Origin: Nocardia amamiensis
Lineage (GTDB): Bacteria; Actinomycetota; Actinomycetes; Mycobacteriales; Mycobacteriaceae
Assembly (NCBI RefSeq): GCF_015477605.1
Contig: NZ_JADLQX010000015.1
Span: forward strand, 124,001-188,000
Direction: 5' to 3'
Length of the DNA stretch: 64,000 bases
The notes below the pieces were generated by a model. That model saw only the letters and a list, made by a program, of their open reading frames with translations. It had not been told where the DNA came from and searched no databases. The position numbers were made by a program, and so were the translations under genes. Of the stretch, positions 30,737 through 39,264 are shown piece by piece; position 1 is the first letter of the stretch; each line of letters opens with the position of its first letter.

Positions 30737-30756
30737 GTCCGAGAAATCGGGAGTGG

Positions 30757-30969
30757 TCAGGTAGTGGGGCGATCGAACTCCCCATTCATCACGCCTGCGG
30801 TGAAGGCATTCCAGTCGCTCGGGGTGAACACCAGTACGGGGCCGGTGGAATTCTTACTGTCACGGATGCCGACCGCACCGCCTGCGAGGAAAGCGACTTC
30901 TACGCAGTCGGCTCCCCCTCCGCTGTGGCTCGACTTGAACCACCGCGCCCCGGTTAGATCAACGATCAC
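30757..30969 (-). CDS. DUF397 protein
   Basis: 70 residues, MIVDLTGARWFKSSHSGGGA, with the DUF397 signature WFKSSHSGGGADCVEVA, then VGIRDSKNSTGPVLVFTPSD and WNAFTAGV. In Streptomyces these small acidic proteins are encoded next to XRE/DUF5753 regulators (WhiJ- and BldB-associated families) and are thought to antagonise or tune them. Here it overlaps the upstream regulator gene by 11 bases, so the two are probably translationally coupled and cotranscribed. Confidence 0.92.
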   Translation of the reverse strand: MIVDLTGARWFKSSHSGGGADCVEVAFLAGGAVGIRDSKNSTGPVLVFTPSDWNAFTAGVMNGEFDRPTT

Positions 30970-31864
30970 GGCCGAACTCCCTTGCTATCTCACGTAAAAG
31001 ATCCCGGCTGGGCCGGGTGTCCAGGCTTGCTTGCTGAAGCGTTGCGAAGGCCTGGCGACATCTCATTACATCCGTTCGTCCTTCAAGGTAGGCGCTTCCG
31101 GTGAAGCTCTCGCAGTAGACCAGGGGCGGCTCTCCCGGTTTGCCCCGCCCGCCGGGGGCGAAGTCCAGGATGGTGAACGGCGGCAGGGCTATGCCCAGCG
31201 GAAGCCCGACATGGAAGGGCAGTATTCGGACCTCCACATTGGCGAGAGTGCCAGCGTCCGCTACATGCCGCAACTGCGTGGCCATCACGCCCGGGTTGCC
31301 GACAACGGTTCGTAGCACGGACTCGTGAAGTACGAATGACGCCGTCGTCGGCTGGCGCGACCGAGTCAGGATGTGTCGTCGCTGATGCCGAAGTCGCACA
31401 CGGCGCTCCAGTTCTTCCTCGGTGTCTTCCGGGAAGTAGCGTCGGTCAATTGCCCGTGCGTAGTCGGCGGATTGCAGTAGTCCAGGTATCAGCAACGGCT
31501 GGAATACCGCCAACTCCTTTGCAGCGGTTTCCAATCCGACATACAGGTTGAACCATGCCGGGATCAGATCGCCATAGGCGTGCCACCACGACTTCGCTGG
31601 CGTCTGCTCGGCGAGGCCTCTGGCGACGTCCGTTTGGTCTTCATCGAGCCCGTATATCTCACACAGCGCCACAACGTCACGGACTCTGACTTTTTCGGTC
31701 AGCCCACGTTCCAGGCGGTTGAGGGTGGACTTGTGCCACTCCATGATCGCGGCGGCCCGCTCCGTGGTCAGCCCCGCTCCCTCGCGCGCTTCTCTCAAGA
31801 ACCGGCCGAGCTGCCTGCGCAGCAGGGTGCTGCCCGAGTCCTCCGGTTCGCCTTCGTCGGTCAT
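30959..31864 (-). CDS. XRE-family regulator with DUF5753
   Basis: 301 residues from ATG 31864 (MTDEGEPEDSGSTLLRRQLG), behind GGGGGAG; an upstream extension would lack this site. The N-terminal helix-turn-helix is LREAREGAGLTTERAAAIME with WHKSTLNRLERG. The remaining ~200 residues are DUF5753 (VFQPLLIPGLLQSADYARAI, RQHILTRS-like RRHILTRSRQPTTASFVLHE). Such proteins form regulator pairs with DUF397 genes in morphologically complex actinomycetes. Its targets are unknown; autoregulation of the divergent gap to 32023 is possible. Confidence 0.92.
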   Translation of the reverse strand: MTDEGEPEDSGSTLLRRQLGRFLREAREGAGLTTERAAAIMEWHKSTLNRLERGLTEKVRVRDVVALCEIYGLDEDQTDVARGLAEQTPAKSWWHAYGDLIPAWFNLYVGLETAAKELAVFQPLLIPGLLQSADYARAIDRRYFPEDTEEELERRVRLRHQRRHILTRSRQPTTASFVLHESVLRTVVGNPGVMATQLRHVADAGTLANVEVRILPFHVGLPLGIALPPFTILDFAPGGRGKPGEPPLVYCESFTGSAYLEGRTDVMRCRQAFATLQQASLDTRPSRDLLREIAREFGRDR

Positions 31865-32022
31865 CCGATGCTCCCCCAATCGTTGCGTTCCGCGGTTACC
31901 GCTTGATTCAGAATGCGCCGATCGTAGGCGCCATCGCACAACTCCATCAGGCGATTCCGGCGGGTTTGCCGAGGTCGTCGTATTCCCGCGCCCCGGCTGG
32001 GTAGTTGACGCATCTTCTCCGC

Positions 32023-32268
32023 ATGGCTAAGACCATTCGACTCAGCAGGGCGCAGGCCGCGGTGCTGTCGGCGCTGAAGCCCGGCGGAATCCTTTCTGTC
32101 GCTTCGCTCATGAAGACGGCCGGGCTTACCGGTTGGCAGGTTCGCCACGCGGTGATGCGTCTTCGGTTGCGAGGTCTGATCGTCGCGGGCGGCTGGATCG
32201 GTCCCAGCGGCTACCAGATCACCAGGCGAGGCCGGGACACGCTCACGGCCCATGGCCGGTACTCCTAG
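32023..32268 (+). CDS. Small winged-helix-like protein
   Basis: 81 residues, MAKTIRLSRAQAAVLSALKP. The arrangement of a short helix, then GILSVASLMKTAGLTGWQVR (possible recognition helix) and LRLRGLIVAGGWIGPSGYQI (possible wing) looks like a winged-helix DNA-binding fold, with a basic C-terminus TRRGRDTLTAHGR. I cannot assign a family. It is divergent from the XRE regulator and is followed closely by another small gene. Confidence 0.6.
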   Translation: MAKTIRLSRAQAAVLSALKPGGILSVASLMKTAGLTGWQVRHAVMRLRLRGLIVAGGWIGPSGYQITRRGRDTLTAHGRYS

Positions 32269-32281
32269 GGAGCCGGCGAAC

Positions 32282-32650
32282 ATGTTGCACATCACTTCGA
32301 CCGGGCACGGCGAGGCCAGGTGGCGGATGACCGGCCGACGCATCGAGATGGAGTCGTTCACCGATTACCGCAGTCGGACCCTTGCCTACCGGATGCGTCT
32401 GGACGGAACGACGGTGGATATCCCCAACGGCGCGGCCGGAGTCGTGTACTTCGGCGAAGACGGCGCACGCCCTGACCTCGCCCTTGTGCGTGAGTGGTTC
32501 CCCAAGCATTGGCAGCTGTGGGACGCGGTGAAATCCGCGTATTGGGATGTTGTTCTGCCTCTTGCCTACCCGCGCCGCGAAACCCAGACCCGGAACGCCG
32601 ACGATTACGTGCCGGGCAACCGCACTTCCGCGATGCCCCCCGACGTATGA
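32282..32650 (+). CDS. Unassigned small protein
   Basis: 122 residues from ATG 32282 (MLHITSTGHGEARWRMTGRR), chosen because AGGGAG lies at the right distance; ATG 32252 would overlap the previous gene. The sequence contains FTDYRSRTLAYRMRLDGTTV and REWFPKHWQLWDAVKSAYWD. It has no signal peptide, membrane segment or motif I recognise. Cotranscription with the winged-helix-like gene is likely (13-base gap). Confidence 0.55.
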   Translation: MLHITSTGHGEARWRMTGRRIEMESFTDYRSRTLAYRMRLDGTTVDIPNGAAGVVYFGEDGARPDLALVREWFPKHWQLWDAVKSAYWDVVLPLAYPRRETQTRNADDYVPGNRTSAMPPDV

Positions 32651-32745
32651 GGCCTCTCGCCAGCCCCTCCCAGCAGTCCGGTCGTCACAGCCTTTCTGCT
32701 CGGATTCTCCAGGTGCTCAAGGCAATTGTCGGCTAGGTTAGGTGG

Positions 32746-33243
32746 GTGACCAAGGTCGTCTGGGAGGCATATCCGCAACGCGCTGGACTCGCTGAGCACA
32801 CACCCGGTTACCTACTATCCGACGATCCGTTCCAGATTGCCGAGCGGCTCTCCGATGTAGGTTTCGAGACGGTCCATCTCACCGGCGCACGCTGGACTCG
32901 GTCCGACGAGAACTACACCTACACGGCAACCGTCACCGAATCGGAGGGGTCCCACGCCGACGCCGCCGCCGAAATCAATCGGTACCTGAAGGCGACCGAA
33001 CTGCAGCAAGACGTCCGGCGCATCCTGTACGCCTTCGTGATCCGCCAGGACTGCGGCGACGGGCCGGTCAGCCGTGACGAGGCATTACGTGTCGCCGGTA
33101 GTCAAGCGGCCCTCGACGCGTTGATCTACCTGCGTCCGCGAGCCGAGGACGTCGGCGTGGACGAGATCCTGCACCGCGGGATCGATGCGCTGGCCCTACT
33201 GCACGCCGAACGCGAGCTGGGTCTGCTGAACGACGACGACTAG
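32746..33243 (+). CDS. Unassigned protein
   Basis: 165 residues from GTG 32746 (MTKVVWEAYPQRAGLAEHTP). The protein is acidic with probable mixed alpha/beta structure: FQIAERLSDVGFETVHLTGA, then a helical C-terminal half (YLRPRAEDVGVDEILHRGID, ALALLHAERELGLLNDDD). No family is recognised. It closes the run of small accessory genes and is convergent with the next TetR gene. Confidence 0.55.
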   Translation: MTKVVWEAYPQRAGLAEHTPGYLLSDDPFQIAERLSDVGFETVHLTGARWTRSDENYTYTATVTESEGSHADAAAEINRYLKATELQQDVRRILYAFVIRQDCGDGPVSRDEALRVAGSQAALDALIYLRPRAEDVGVDEILHRGIDALALLHAERELGLLNDDD

Positions 33244-33266
33244 CTGTACCGACCTGAGAGGTTCCG

Positions 33267-33827
33267 TCAGCTTGCCGCGCCGCCGATCAGCGCACGCACC
33301 AACCGGTCCAGCGCGGGGCGTGGATCGAAGTCGGGCGCCGGATTCGCCAACTGGTGCAGGATGATTCCGTCGAACTGGGCGACGAGAATCCGCGTCGCCG
33401 CCTCGTCGCCGCCGACTCCGGCCAGCAGGGTGGCGGCCCAGCCGGTCAGTCGGCGGTGTCCGCGCCGCACGCTCTCGCGCAGCGCGGGCATGGTCTGCGC
33501 TTCCAGGAACAGGGCATAGCGGGCCAGCGTTCGTATCCGGTCGGTGCGCGCCGCGTGGACCACGAAGGCGGCCATGCCGTCGACGAGTTCATCGATCGTG
33601 CTCGGTACGGGCCTGCGGCTGAGCGCTTCCCAGTCCGCGTAGTCGCGTGCTTCGAGCCGCTCGGCGATGCCGGTCAGCAGCGCCTCGCGGGTGCGGAAGT
33701 AGTTGGATGCCGACCCGGCGGGCATGCCGGCGACCTCGTCGACCGCCCGATGGGTGAGCGCACGGGTGCCGCGGGACCCGAGCAGCTCGATCGCCGCGTC
33801 CAGAACGAGTTCGCGCTTGGTGGACAC
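33267..33827 (-). CDS. TetR family transcriptional regulator
   Basis: 186 residues, MSTKRELVLDAAIELLGSRG. HTH: RALTHRAVDEVAGMPAGSAS with NYFRTREALLTGIAERLEA. The C-terminal ligand domain contains RDYADWEALSRRPVPSTIDE and ARYALFLEAQTMPALRESVR. It is divergent from a flavoprotein monooxygenase gene, and the gap contains two near-identical palindromes, so it is very likely the repressor of both genes; the inducer may be the monooxygenase substrate. Confidence 0.92.
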   Translation of the reverse strand: MSTKRELVLDAAIELLGSRGTRALTHRAVDEVAGMPAGSASNYFRTREALLTGIAERLEARDYADWEALSRRPVPSTIDELVDGMAAFVVHAARTDRIRTLARYALFLEAQTMPALRESVRRGHRRLTGWAATLLAGVGGDEAATRILVAQFDGIILHQLANPAPDFDPRPALDRLVRALIGGAAS

Positions 33828-33835
33828 ACCGTAAT

Positions 33836-33891
33836 ACTACATCGGTAGTGATGCTGGTTACAGCCGCCGCGCCTCGCACTACATTAGTAGT
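33836..33891. promoter_or_regulatory. Twin palindromic TetR operators
   Basis: ACTAC-ATCG-GTAGT (33836-33849) and ACTAC-ATTA-GTAGT (33878-33891) share identical 5-bp arms and a 4-bp centre, with centres 42 bp apart (four helical turns). They lie between the divergent regulator and monooxygenase genes, where a TetR dimer should bind. Confidence 0.75.
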
Positions 33892-33939
33892 ACCGTCGAG
33901 GTGAGCGGCCCGCGGCGCGGGCAGGAGAAAGGGGAAGCC

Positions 33940-35037
33940 ATGTCGGAGGCGGTCGTCGTGGGCGGTGGCATCGGCGGTCTGGCGGCCGCTGTGGCCTTCC
34001 TCCGGCAGGGGTGGGATGTCGAAGTGCTCGAACGGGCCACCGAGATCACCGCCGTCGGCGCTGGACTGTCCCTGTGGCCCAACGCGCTTCGCGCCCTCGA
34101 CGCGCTCGGTCTCGGCGATCGGGTCCGCGAACGTGCCGTCGAGGGAGGGACGGCGGGCATCCGGGATCCAGCGGGCCGCTGGCTGACGCGGATGGACGCC
34201 GAGGCGATCCGGGCGCGCTACGGCAGCCCGATCATGATGCACCGCGCCGACCTGGTGCACATCCTGCGCTCGGCGATCCCCGCGGACGCGGTGCGCACCG
34301 GCGTCACGGTGACCGAAGCCGCAGTCGATGGCACGGTGCGGCACTCGGCCGGAACGTCCAGCGGCGACATCGTCGTCGGCGCCGACGGCATCCGCAGCGT
34401 TGTGCGCCGCGCGGTCTGCGGGGAGGTGCGGCCGCGCTATGGCGGCTATACCGCGTGGCGGGTCGTCGTCACGCCGCATGAGCCGATCGTCGGCATGGGC
34501 GAAACCTTGGGCCGCGGCGAGCGTTTCGGCTACGGCGCGATCGCTGACGGCCGGGTCTACTGCTTCGCGACGGCGAATATGCCCGAGGGCGCCCCGGGCG
34601 GCGGGCTGGCCGAGCTGCATGACCGATTCGGTGGGTGGCATGAGCCGATCCCCGGCCTGCTCGCGGCGGCGAACGAGTCCGACCTGCTGCAGCACGACCT
34701 CTACGATCTGCCCGCACTGAAAACCTATGTGGCAGGGCGCGTCGCGCTGGTCGGCGACGCGGCGCACGCGATGATGCCCACCCTCGGACAGGGTGCCTGC
34801 CAGGCGCTGGAGGACGCGGTGGTGCTGGCCAGGGCGGCCGCCGACGAAGATCTCACCCGCTACGACCGGGCGCGCAGGCCGCGCACACGGATGATCGCCG
34901 ACCGCTCCCGTCGCTTCGGCGCGGCGGCACAACTCTCGTTCGCGCCTGTGGTCGCTATCCGCGACACCCTGGTACGCGCGATCCCCTCGTCGGTACAGCT
35001 CAGATCGCTGGGATCAGTGCTGGATTGGACCTGCTAG
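33940..35037 (+). CDS. FAD-dependent aromatic-ring monooxygenase (salicylate hydroxylase-like)
   Basis: 365 residues from ATG 33940 behind AGGAGAAAGGGG. NAD(P)H-dependent flavoprotein hydroxylase. The FAD-binding dinucleotide fold VVVGGGIGGLAAAVAFL is at residues 5-21; the DG fingerprint is VVGADGIRSVVR near 145; GDAAHAMMPTLGQGA near 272 binds the FAD pyrophosphate. Closest in type to salicylate/3-hydroxybenzoate hydroxylases and FAD-dependent urate hydroxylase (HpxO); substrate not determinable here. Divergent TetR gene and twin operators suggest substrate-inducible control. Confidence 0.88.
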   Translation: MSEAVVVGGGIGGLAAAVAFLRQGWDVEVLERATEITAVGAGLSLWPNALRALDALGLGDRVRERAVEGGTAGIRDPAGRWLTRMDAEAIRARYGSPIMMHRADLVHILRSAIPADAVRTGVTVTEAAVDGTVRHSAGTSSGDIVVGADGIRSVVRRAVCGEVRPRYGGYTAWRVVVTPHEPIVGMGETLGRGERFGYGAIADGRVYCFATANMPEGAPGGGLAELHDRFGGWHEPIPGLLAAANESDLLQHDLYDLPALKTYVAGRVALVGDAAHAMMPTLGQGACQALEDAVVLARAAADEDLTRYDRARRPRTRMIADRSRRFGAAAQLSFAPVVAIRDTLVRAIPSSVQLRSLGSVLDWTC

Positions 35038-35039
35038 CT

Positions 35040-35451
35040 GCCAGAACCGCACAAGCGTTTGCAACTCTGGCACGTGATAGTGGCTCAGTGGCGGATCCCC
35101 GGCCCGGTGTGCTCCTCCTTTCGCGACCAGCCGCGACGAGGCAGCGGCAAGCTCCCGCACACTGCAACGCCGCCCGATCGTATTCGGGCACGTCGCTGTC
35201 CTCGACCAGCTGATCGAGGTGTTCTGGCAGTGGCGCCGCCCATCGGCCGACGATGGTCGCCGCCGCGTCCAGAATCTCCACCCGGCGGCGGTGAAGGCGT
35301 TCGGCAGTCGAAGATCGCGACGGTCGCCGGGGCGCAAGGTCAAAACGACCCCAGGCGTTGCCGCGGTCAGGTCCCGCCACACCGGGTACAGACGGCGCAG
35401 CGCACGCGAGTCCCGATCCAGGCGAAGCAGAAGTCTCGCGAGGCAGTACAC
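35040..35451 (-). pseudogene. Remnant of a MAB_1171c-type (DUF6545) putative transporter
   Basis: The minus strand reads LRRLYPVWRDLTAATPGVVL and LRPGDRRDLR in one frame, then near 35300 the sense moves to the next frame with RRRVEILDAAATIVGRWAAP and LPEHLDQLVEDSDVPEYDRA. This matches, from memory, the cytosolic C-terminal part of MAB_1171c-type membrane proteins. The membrane-spanning N-terminal half is missing and the fragment is out of frame, so it is non-functional. It begins directly after the stop of the WYL regulator gene on the same strand. Confidence 0.6.
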
Positions 35452-36417
35452 CTAGGGCGCAACGAAGTCGCGGAGGGCATGGCCGCAGCGGGCGGCTTGG
35501 GCGCGGAGGGCATCGACGAGTTCCTGCGGACCGGCGAGCAAGGTGAAGTCGAGGTCCACCGAGGTGATCATCCACACCAGTTGCTCCGGTGACTCGGCGC
35601 CGACATACAGGCGGCAGTTGTGGTCGTCGACGGCCTCCACGGCGCCCATCCCCGGCCACAAGCGGTCGGCGGCGTCCTCGGCGGAGCGGTGCAGGAGCAC
35701 GGTCGCTTGATGCGGCCACGAATGGAGCGACAGCCGCATGGAAAGGTACGACGCGACATCGCCTTCCGGCGGCTCCCGCGGTGTGAAGCGGGGGCCGGTG
35801 GGAATCCGCGGGGTGATCCGGTCCACCCGGAAGGTGCGCCAGTCGGCGCGGTCGACGTCCCAGGCGACCAGGTACCAGTGCCTACTGAAGTGCACGAGCG
35901 TGTGCGGCTCGGCGGTGCGCAGGCTGGGCGTCCCGGTGTGCGAGCGGTAGTCGAATCGCAAGCGTTCGTGTCGCTGACAGGACTCGGCGATGGCCATGAG
36001 GGTATCGGGGTGGACCTGTACAGCGGGCGCGGCAACGCGCAGCGTGGCGCCGCGCAGCGTGCGGACGCGGTGCCGCAACCGGGGTGGCAGCACCTGCTCC
36101 AGCTTGGTCAAGGCGCGCAGCGACGCTTCCTCGAGGCCGGTCACGGTGCCGGAGGCGCTGCGCAGGCCGACCGCCACCGCCACTGCTTCGTCGTCGTCGA
36201 GCAGCAGGGGCGGTAGCGCGGCGCCCGCGCCGAGCCGGTAACCGGCCGTGCCTTGGGTCGCGTGGACCGGGTAGCCGAGTTCGCGCAACCGGTCGATGTC
36301 GCGGCGGACGGTTCGTCCGGTGACGCCGAGCCGTTCGGCCAGTTCGGCGCCGGTCCAGTCGCGGTGCGTCTGCAGCAGGGCCAGCAGTTTGAGCAGGCGG
36401 GCCGACGTTTCCAACAT
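35452..36417 (-). CDS. WYL-domain transcriptional regulator (YafY type)
   Basis: 321 residues, MLETSARLLKLLALLQTHRD. N-terminal HTH_11: WTGAELAERLGVTGRTVRRD and IDRLRELGYPVHATQG. The WYL domain follows (about 140-310) with HWYLVAWDVDRADWRTFRVD in place of the canonical W-Y-L triad; WYL domains are thought to bind nucleic acid or nucleotide ligands. A C-terminal WCX extension closes the protein. It is adjacent to, and oriented like, a second WYL regulator, with a gap of 74 bases. Confidence 0.9.
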   Translation of the reverse strand: MLETSARLLKLLALLQTHRDWTGAELAERLGVTGRTVRRDIDRLRELGYPVHATQGTAGYRLGAGAALPPLLLDDDEAVAVAVGLRSASGTVTGLEEASLRALTKLEQVLPPRLRHRVRTLRGATLRVAAPAVQVHPDTLMAIAESCQRHERLRFDYRSHTGTPSLRTAEPHTLVHFSRHWYLVAWDVDRADWRTFRVDRITPRIPTGPRFTPREPPEGDVASYLSMRLSLHSWPHQATVLLHRSAEDAADRLWPGMGAVEAVDDHNCRLYVGAESPEQLVWMITSVDLDFTLLAGPQELVDALRAQAARCGHALRDFVAP

Positions 36418-36491
36418 GTCGTCCAGAATGCCGGAAGCAACACCGTCCGGCTCAGCCGCCGACCGGTCTCTCGGACGGGCGCCGGGGTGGC

Positions 36492-37463
36492 CTACGCGCC
36501 GGAGTAGCGCGCGTGCATCGCGGCGGCTGTCGCCGCGAGCCGCGCGCGCAGCTGCGGCGGTTCCAGCACTTCGACGAACTCACCGAGCGGAAGAATGCCC
36601 GTCGCGAGCACCTCGTAGGACTCAGAGGGCACCACCACCTCCACCCATCCTTCGGCATCGGGTGGTCCCGCGGAGGCCAGCGCCTCCGCGACCGCCGCCG
36701 GATCGTTCATCAGCCGCAGCAGCCGTAGGTGGCTTGCCGCGATCCGGCACCGCGCCCGCACGCGCAGCATCGAGCGCGCGAAATCGTCGGCGGCGTCGGC
36801 CCAGTGTGCCCGCAAGTCGAATTCCGCCGGGCGGACGAAGGTTTCGCCGGTCGGTTCGGCGGCGAGGATGCGGCTCACGCGATAGGAACGCAGCGCCGAC
36901 CCGTCGCGGGCCACCAGGTACCAGGTGCCCGCTTTGAGTACCAGGCCCAGCGGGTCGAGCTCGCGTTCGACCACCTTGTCCTTGCGTCCGTACCGCACGC
37001 GCAGCCTCCGGTCGTGCCAGAGCGCGTCGGCGACAGTCGCGAGCGTCGGCGTCTCGTCCGGCCGGTGGAACCAGCCCGGCGCGTCCACGTGCACCCGCTC
37101 GGCGATGCGCGTCGCGCGCCCGCGCAGTTCGGGCGGCAGTGCGGCGAGCACCTTCAGCTGCGCGGTGGCCAGCACCGTGCCGAGCCCCAGATCGGCGGCG
37201 GCTCCGGGCAACCCGGTCAGCAGTACCGCGTCGGCCTCCTCGGTGGTGAGTCCGGTCAGCCGGGTTCGGTAGCCGTCGACCAGCCGCACGCCGCCTGCCC
37301 GGCCCGGCTCGCTGTACACCGGGACACCCGCCGCCGAAAGCGCATCGATATCGCGATACACGGTGCGTACCGAAACCTCCAGCTCCCTGGCCAGCTCAGG
37401 CGCCGTCAACCGGCCGCGTGTCTGCAGCAGTAACAACAGCTGCACCAGTCGACTCGCCCGCAT
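36492..37463 (-). CDS. WYL-domain transcriptional regulator (YafY type), second copy
   Basis: 323 residues from ATG 37463 (MRASRLVQLLLLLQTRGRLT). HTH: LTAPELARELEVSVRTVYRD, IDALSAAGVPVYSEPGRAGG. The WYL signature is GTWYLVARDGSALRSYRVSR. It is not a recent duplicate of the neighbour, as sequence similarity is limited to the family level. It is divergent from a PPOX-family gene with a 63-base gap, so may regulate that gene. Confidence 0.9.
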   Translation of the reverse strand: MRASRLVQLLLLLQTRGRLTAPELARELEVSVRTVYRDIDALSAAGVPVYSEPGRAGGVRLVDGYRTRLTGLTTEEADAVLLTGLPGAAADLGLGTVLATAQLKVLAALPPELRGRATRIAERVHVDAPGWFHRPDETPTLATVADALWHDRRLRVRYGRKDKVVERELDPLGLVLKAGTWYLVARDGSALRSYRVSRILAAEPTGETFVRPAEFDLRAHWADAADDFARSMLRVRARCRIAASHLRLLRLMNDPAAVAEALASAGPPDAEGWVEVVVPSESYEVLATGILPLGEFVEVLEPPQLRARLAATAAAMHARYSGA

Positions 37464-37526
37464 GCCTGCGAGACTAGCCGGAAAACCTGACAGAAGATGA
37501 CAAGTATTCGCCGTACCGTCGTGCCC

Positions 37527-38018
37527 ATGACCACTTGGAGCCGATTCACCGAAGAAGCGCCGCATGTCGCCGAGATCTTCCTGCGCAGGCACCGTGCCGC
37601 GGGCAACCTCTGCATGCTCGGCACGCTCCGTTCCGACGGATCCCCGCGGATCAGCCCGGTCGAGCCGCGCATCTTCGAGGATTTCCTCGTCATCGCGGGC
37701 ATGCCGGGGACGGCCAAGTTCCGTGACCTGGCCCGTGACCCGCGCTTCTGCCTGCACACCGCCACCGTCGACACGAACGTCTCCGACGGCGACGCCAAAC
37801 TCTTCGGCGCCGTCGTCGACCTGCCCGACCGGGCCGTGCACGCCCGCTTCGCCCAGCAGTTGTTCGACGAAAGCGGTTTCGACATCCGCGGCCAGGAATT
37901 CGACCATTTCTACGTCGCCGACCTCACCGGCGCCTCGACCGTAGAGGTCGCCGACGACCATCTCGACATCACCATCTGGAAGCCCGGCGAGGGCGAGCGC
38001 GTGGTCCAGAAGCGCTGA
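37527..38018 (+). CDS. Pyridoxamine 5'-phosphate oxidase-fold (PPOX) protein
   Basis: 163 residues from ATG 37527 (MTTWSRFTEEAPHVAEIFLR). The split-barrel core is seen in NLCMLGTLRSDGSPRISPVE and GTAKFRDLARDPRFCLHTAT. Such proteins bind FMN, F420 or haem; many actinobacterial members use F420 as reductant or biliverdin-type substrates. The sequence does not decide the cofactor. It is divergent from the second WYL regulator and convergent with the sigma-factor operon. Confidence 0.85.
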   Translation: MTTWSRFTEEAPHVAEIFLRRHRAAGNLCMLGTLRSDGSPRISPVEPRIFEDFLVIAGMPGTAKFRDLARDPRFCLHTATVDTNVSDGDAKLFGAVVDLPDRAVHARFAQQLFDESGFDIRGQEFDHFYVADLTGASTVEVADDHLDITIWKPGEGERVVQKR

Positions 38019-38025
38019 GTCGCGG

Positions 38026-39264
38026 CTACCGCGACTCCCTGCCGCCCAACTCTGCTTTGCGGCGGAGGAGGAATTCTCGTTCGGCGGTGTTCTCGGTGCG
38101 GGTGATCGCGGCGTCATAGGCAGCGGCGGCGTCGGTGGTGCGTCCCAGCCGGGCCAGCAGGTCGGCGCGAATGGCGTGAAAGAGGTGGTAACCGGCCAGG
38201 TCGAGGGTGTCGAGCAGTTCCAATGCCGTTGCGGGACCGTCTACTTCGGCGACCGCAACCGCACGATTGAGGGCGACGATCGGGGTCGGCGTGAGCGCGG
38301 CGAGCTGGTCGTAGAGGCGCAGTATCTGGGTCCAATCGGTGGCCGCGGCGACGGGTGCGTCGGTGTGCACGGCGTTGATCGCCGCCTGCAATTGATACGG
38401 TCCCGGCTGATTGCGGCGCAGGCACTGCCGGACCAGGGCGTGCCCTTCGGCGATCAGATCGCGGTCCCACAGGCTGCGGTCCTGCTCCCGCAGCGGCATC
38501 AGCGACCCGTCGGCGCCGGTGCGGGCGGCGCGACGGGACTCACTCAGCAGCATCAGTGCCAGCAAACCGGCGACCTCCGGTTCGTCCGGCATGAGCTCGT
38601 TCAGCAGGCGCCCGAGGCGGATCGCCTCGGCGCACAAGCCGGCGCGGACCAGGTGCACACCGGAAGTTGCGGTGTGTCCTTCGGTGAAGATCAAGTAGAC
38701 GACGGCGAGCACAGCGCGCAGCCGAGCGGGCAGATCCGCGTCCGCGGGCACCCGGTAGGGAATGCGGGCGTCGCGGATCTTGCCCTTCGCACGGACCAGC
38801 CGCTGCGCCATGGTGGGTTCCGAGGTCAAGAAGGCGCGGGCGATCTCCGCGGTGCTCAGGCCGCCGAGCAGCCGCAGCGTCAGCACCACCTGAGCGGGCA
38901 CCGCCAGCGCGGGATGGCAGCAGGTGAAGATCAACCGGAGGCGGTCGTCGCGCAGCGTTCCCGCCACCTCGTCGGGCTCGTTCTCGGCGTGCAGCAGTGC
39001 GGCCTGCGCGTGCCGGTCGGCGCGGGACGCTTCCCGGCGCAGGCGGTCGATGGCGCGGTTGCGCGCGGTGGTGAGGATCCAGCCCGGCGGGCTCGGCGGG
39101 AGGCCGTCGGCGGGCCAGCGCTGGACCGCCGCGGTGAACGCGTCCTGCACCGCGTCCTCGGCGACGCCGATGTCACCGAAGACGCGGATCAGGCTCGCCA
39201 CCGCGCGACCGTAGTGCTCGGTGAACACCGCCTCGATCACCGAGCCGGTCACAGGTTCGCCCAT
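38026..39264 (-). CDS. ECF sigma factor with C-terminal TPR-like extension (ECF42 type)
   Basis: 412 residues. Sigma-70 region 2 is at 10-80 (YGRAVASLIRVFGDIGVAED, GWILTTARNRAIDRLRRE) and region 4 at about 125-180 (LRLLGGLSTAEIARAFLTSE). The remaining ~230 residues form the long helical extension (GPYQLQAAINAVHTDAPVAA, LALNRAVAVAEVDGPATALE-like) typical of ECF42, a group without an anti-sigma factor that is controlled through its C-terminus and linked to YCII/DGPF genes, as here. The ATG follows directly on the stop codon of the YCII gene, so the two are coupled. Confidence 0.92.
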   Translation of the reverse strand: MGEPVTGSVIEAVFTEHYGRAVASLIRVFGDIGVAEDAVQDAFTAAVQRWPADGLPPSPPGWILTTARNRAIDRLRREASRADRHAQAALLHAENEPDEVAGTLRDDRLRLIFTCCHPALAVPAQVVLTLRLLGGLSTAEIARAFLTSEPTMAQRLVRAKGKIRDARIPYRVPADADLPARLRAVLAVVYLIFTEGHTATSGVHLVRAGLCAEAIRLGRLLNELMPDEPEVAGLLALMLLSESRRAARTGADGSLMPLREQDRSLWDRDLIAEGHALVRQCLRRNQPGPYQLQAAINAVHTDAPVAAATDWTQILRLYDQLAALTPTPIVALNRAVAVAEVDGPATALELLDTLDLAGYHLFHAIRADLLARLGRTTDAAAAYDAAITRTENTAEREFLLRRKAELGGRESR

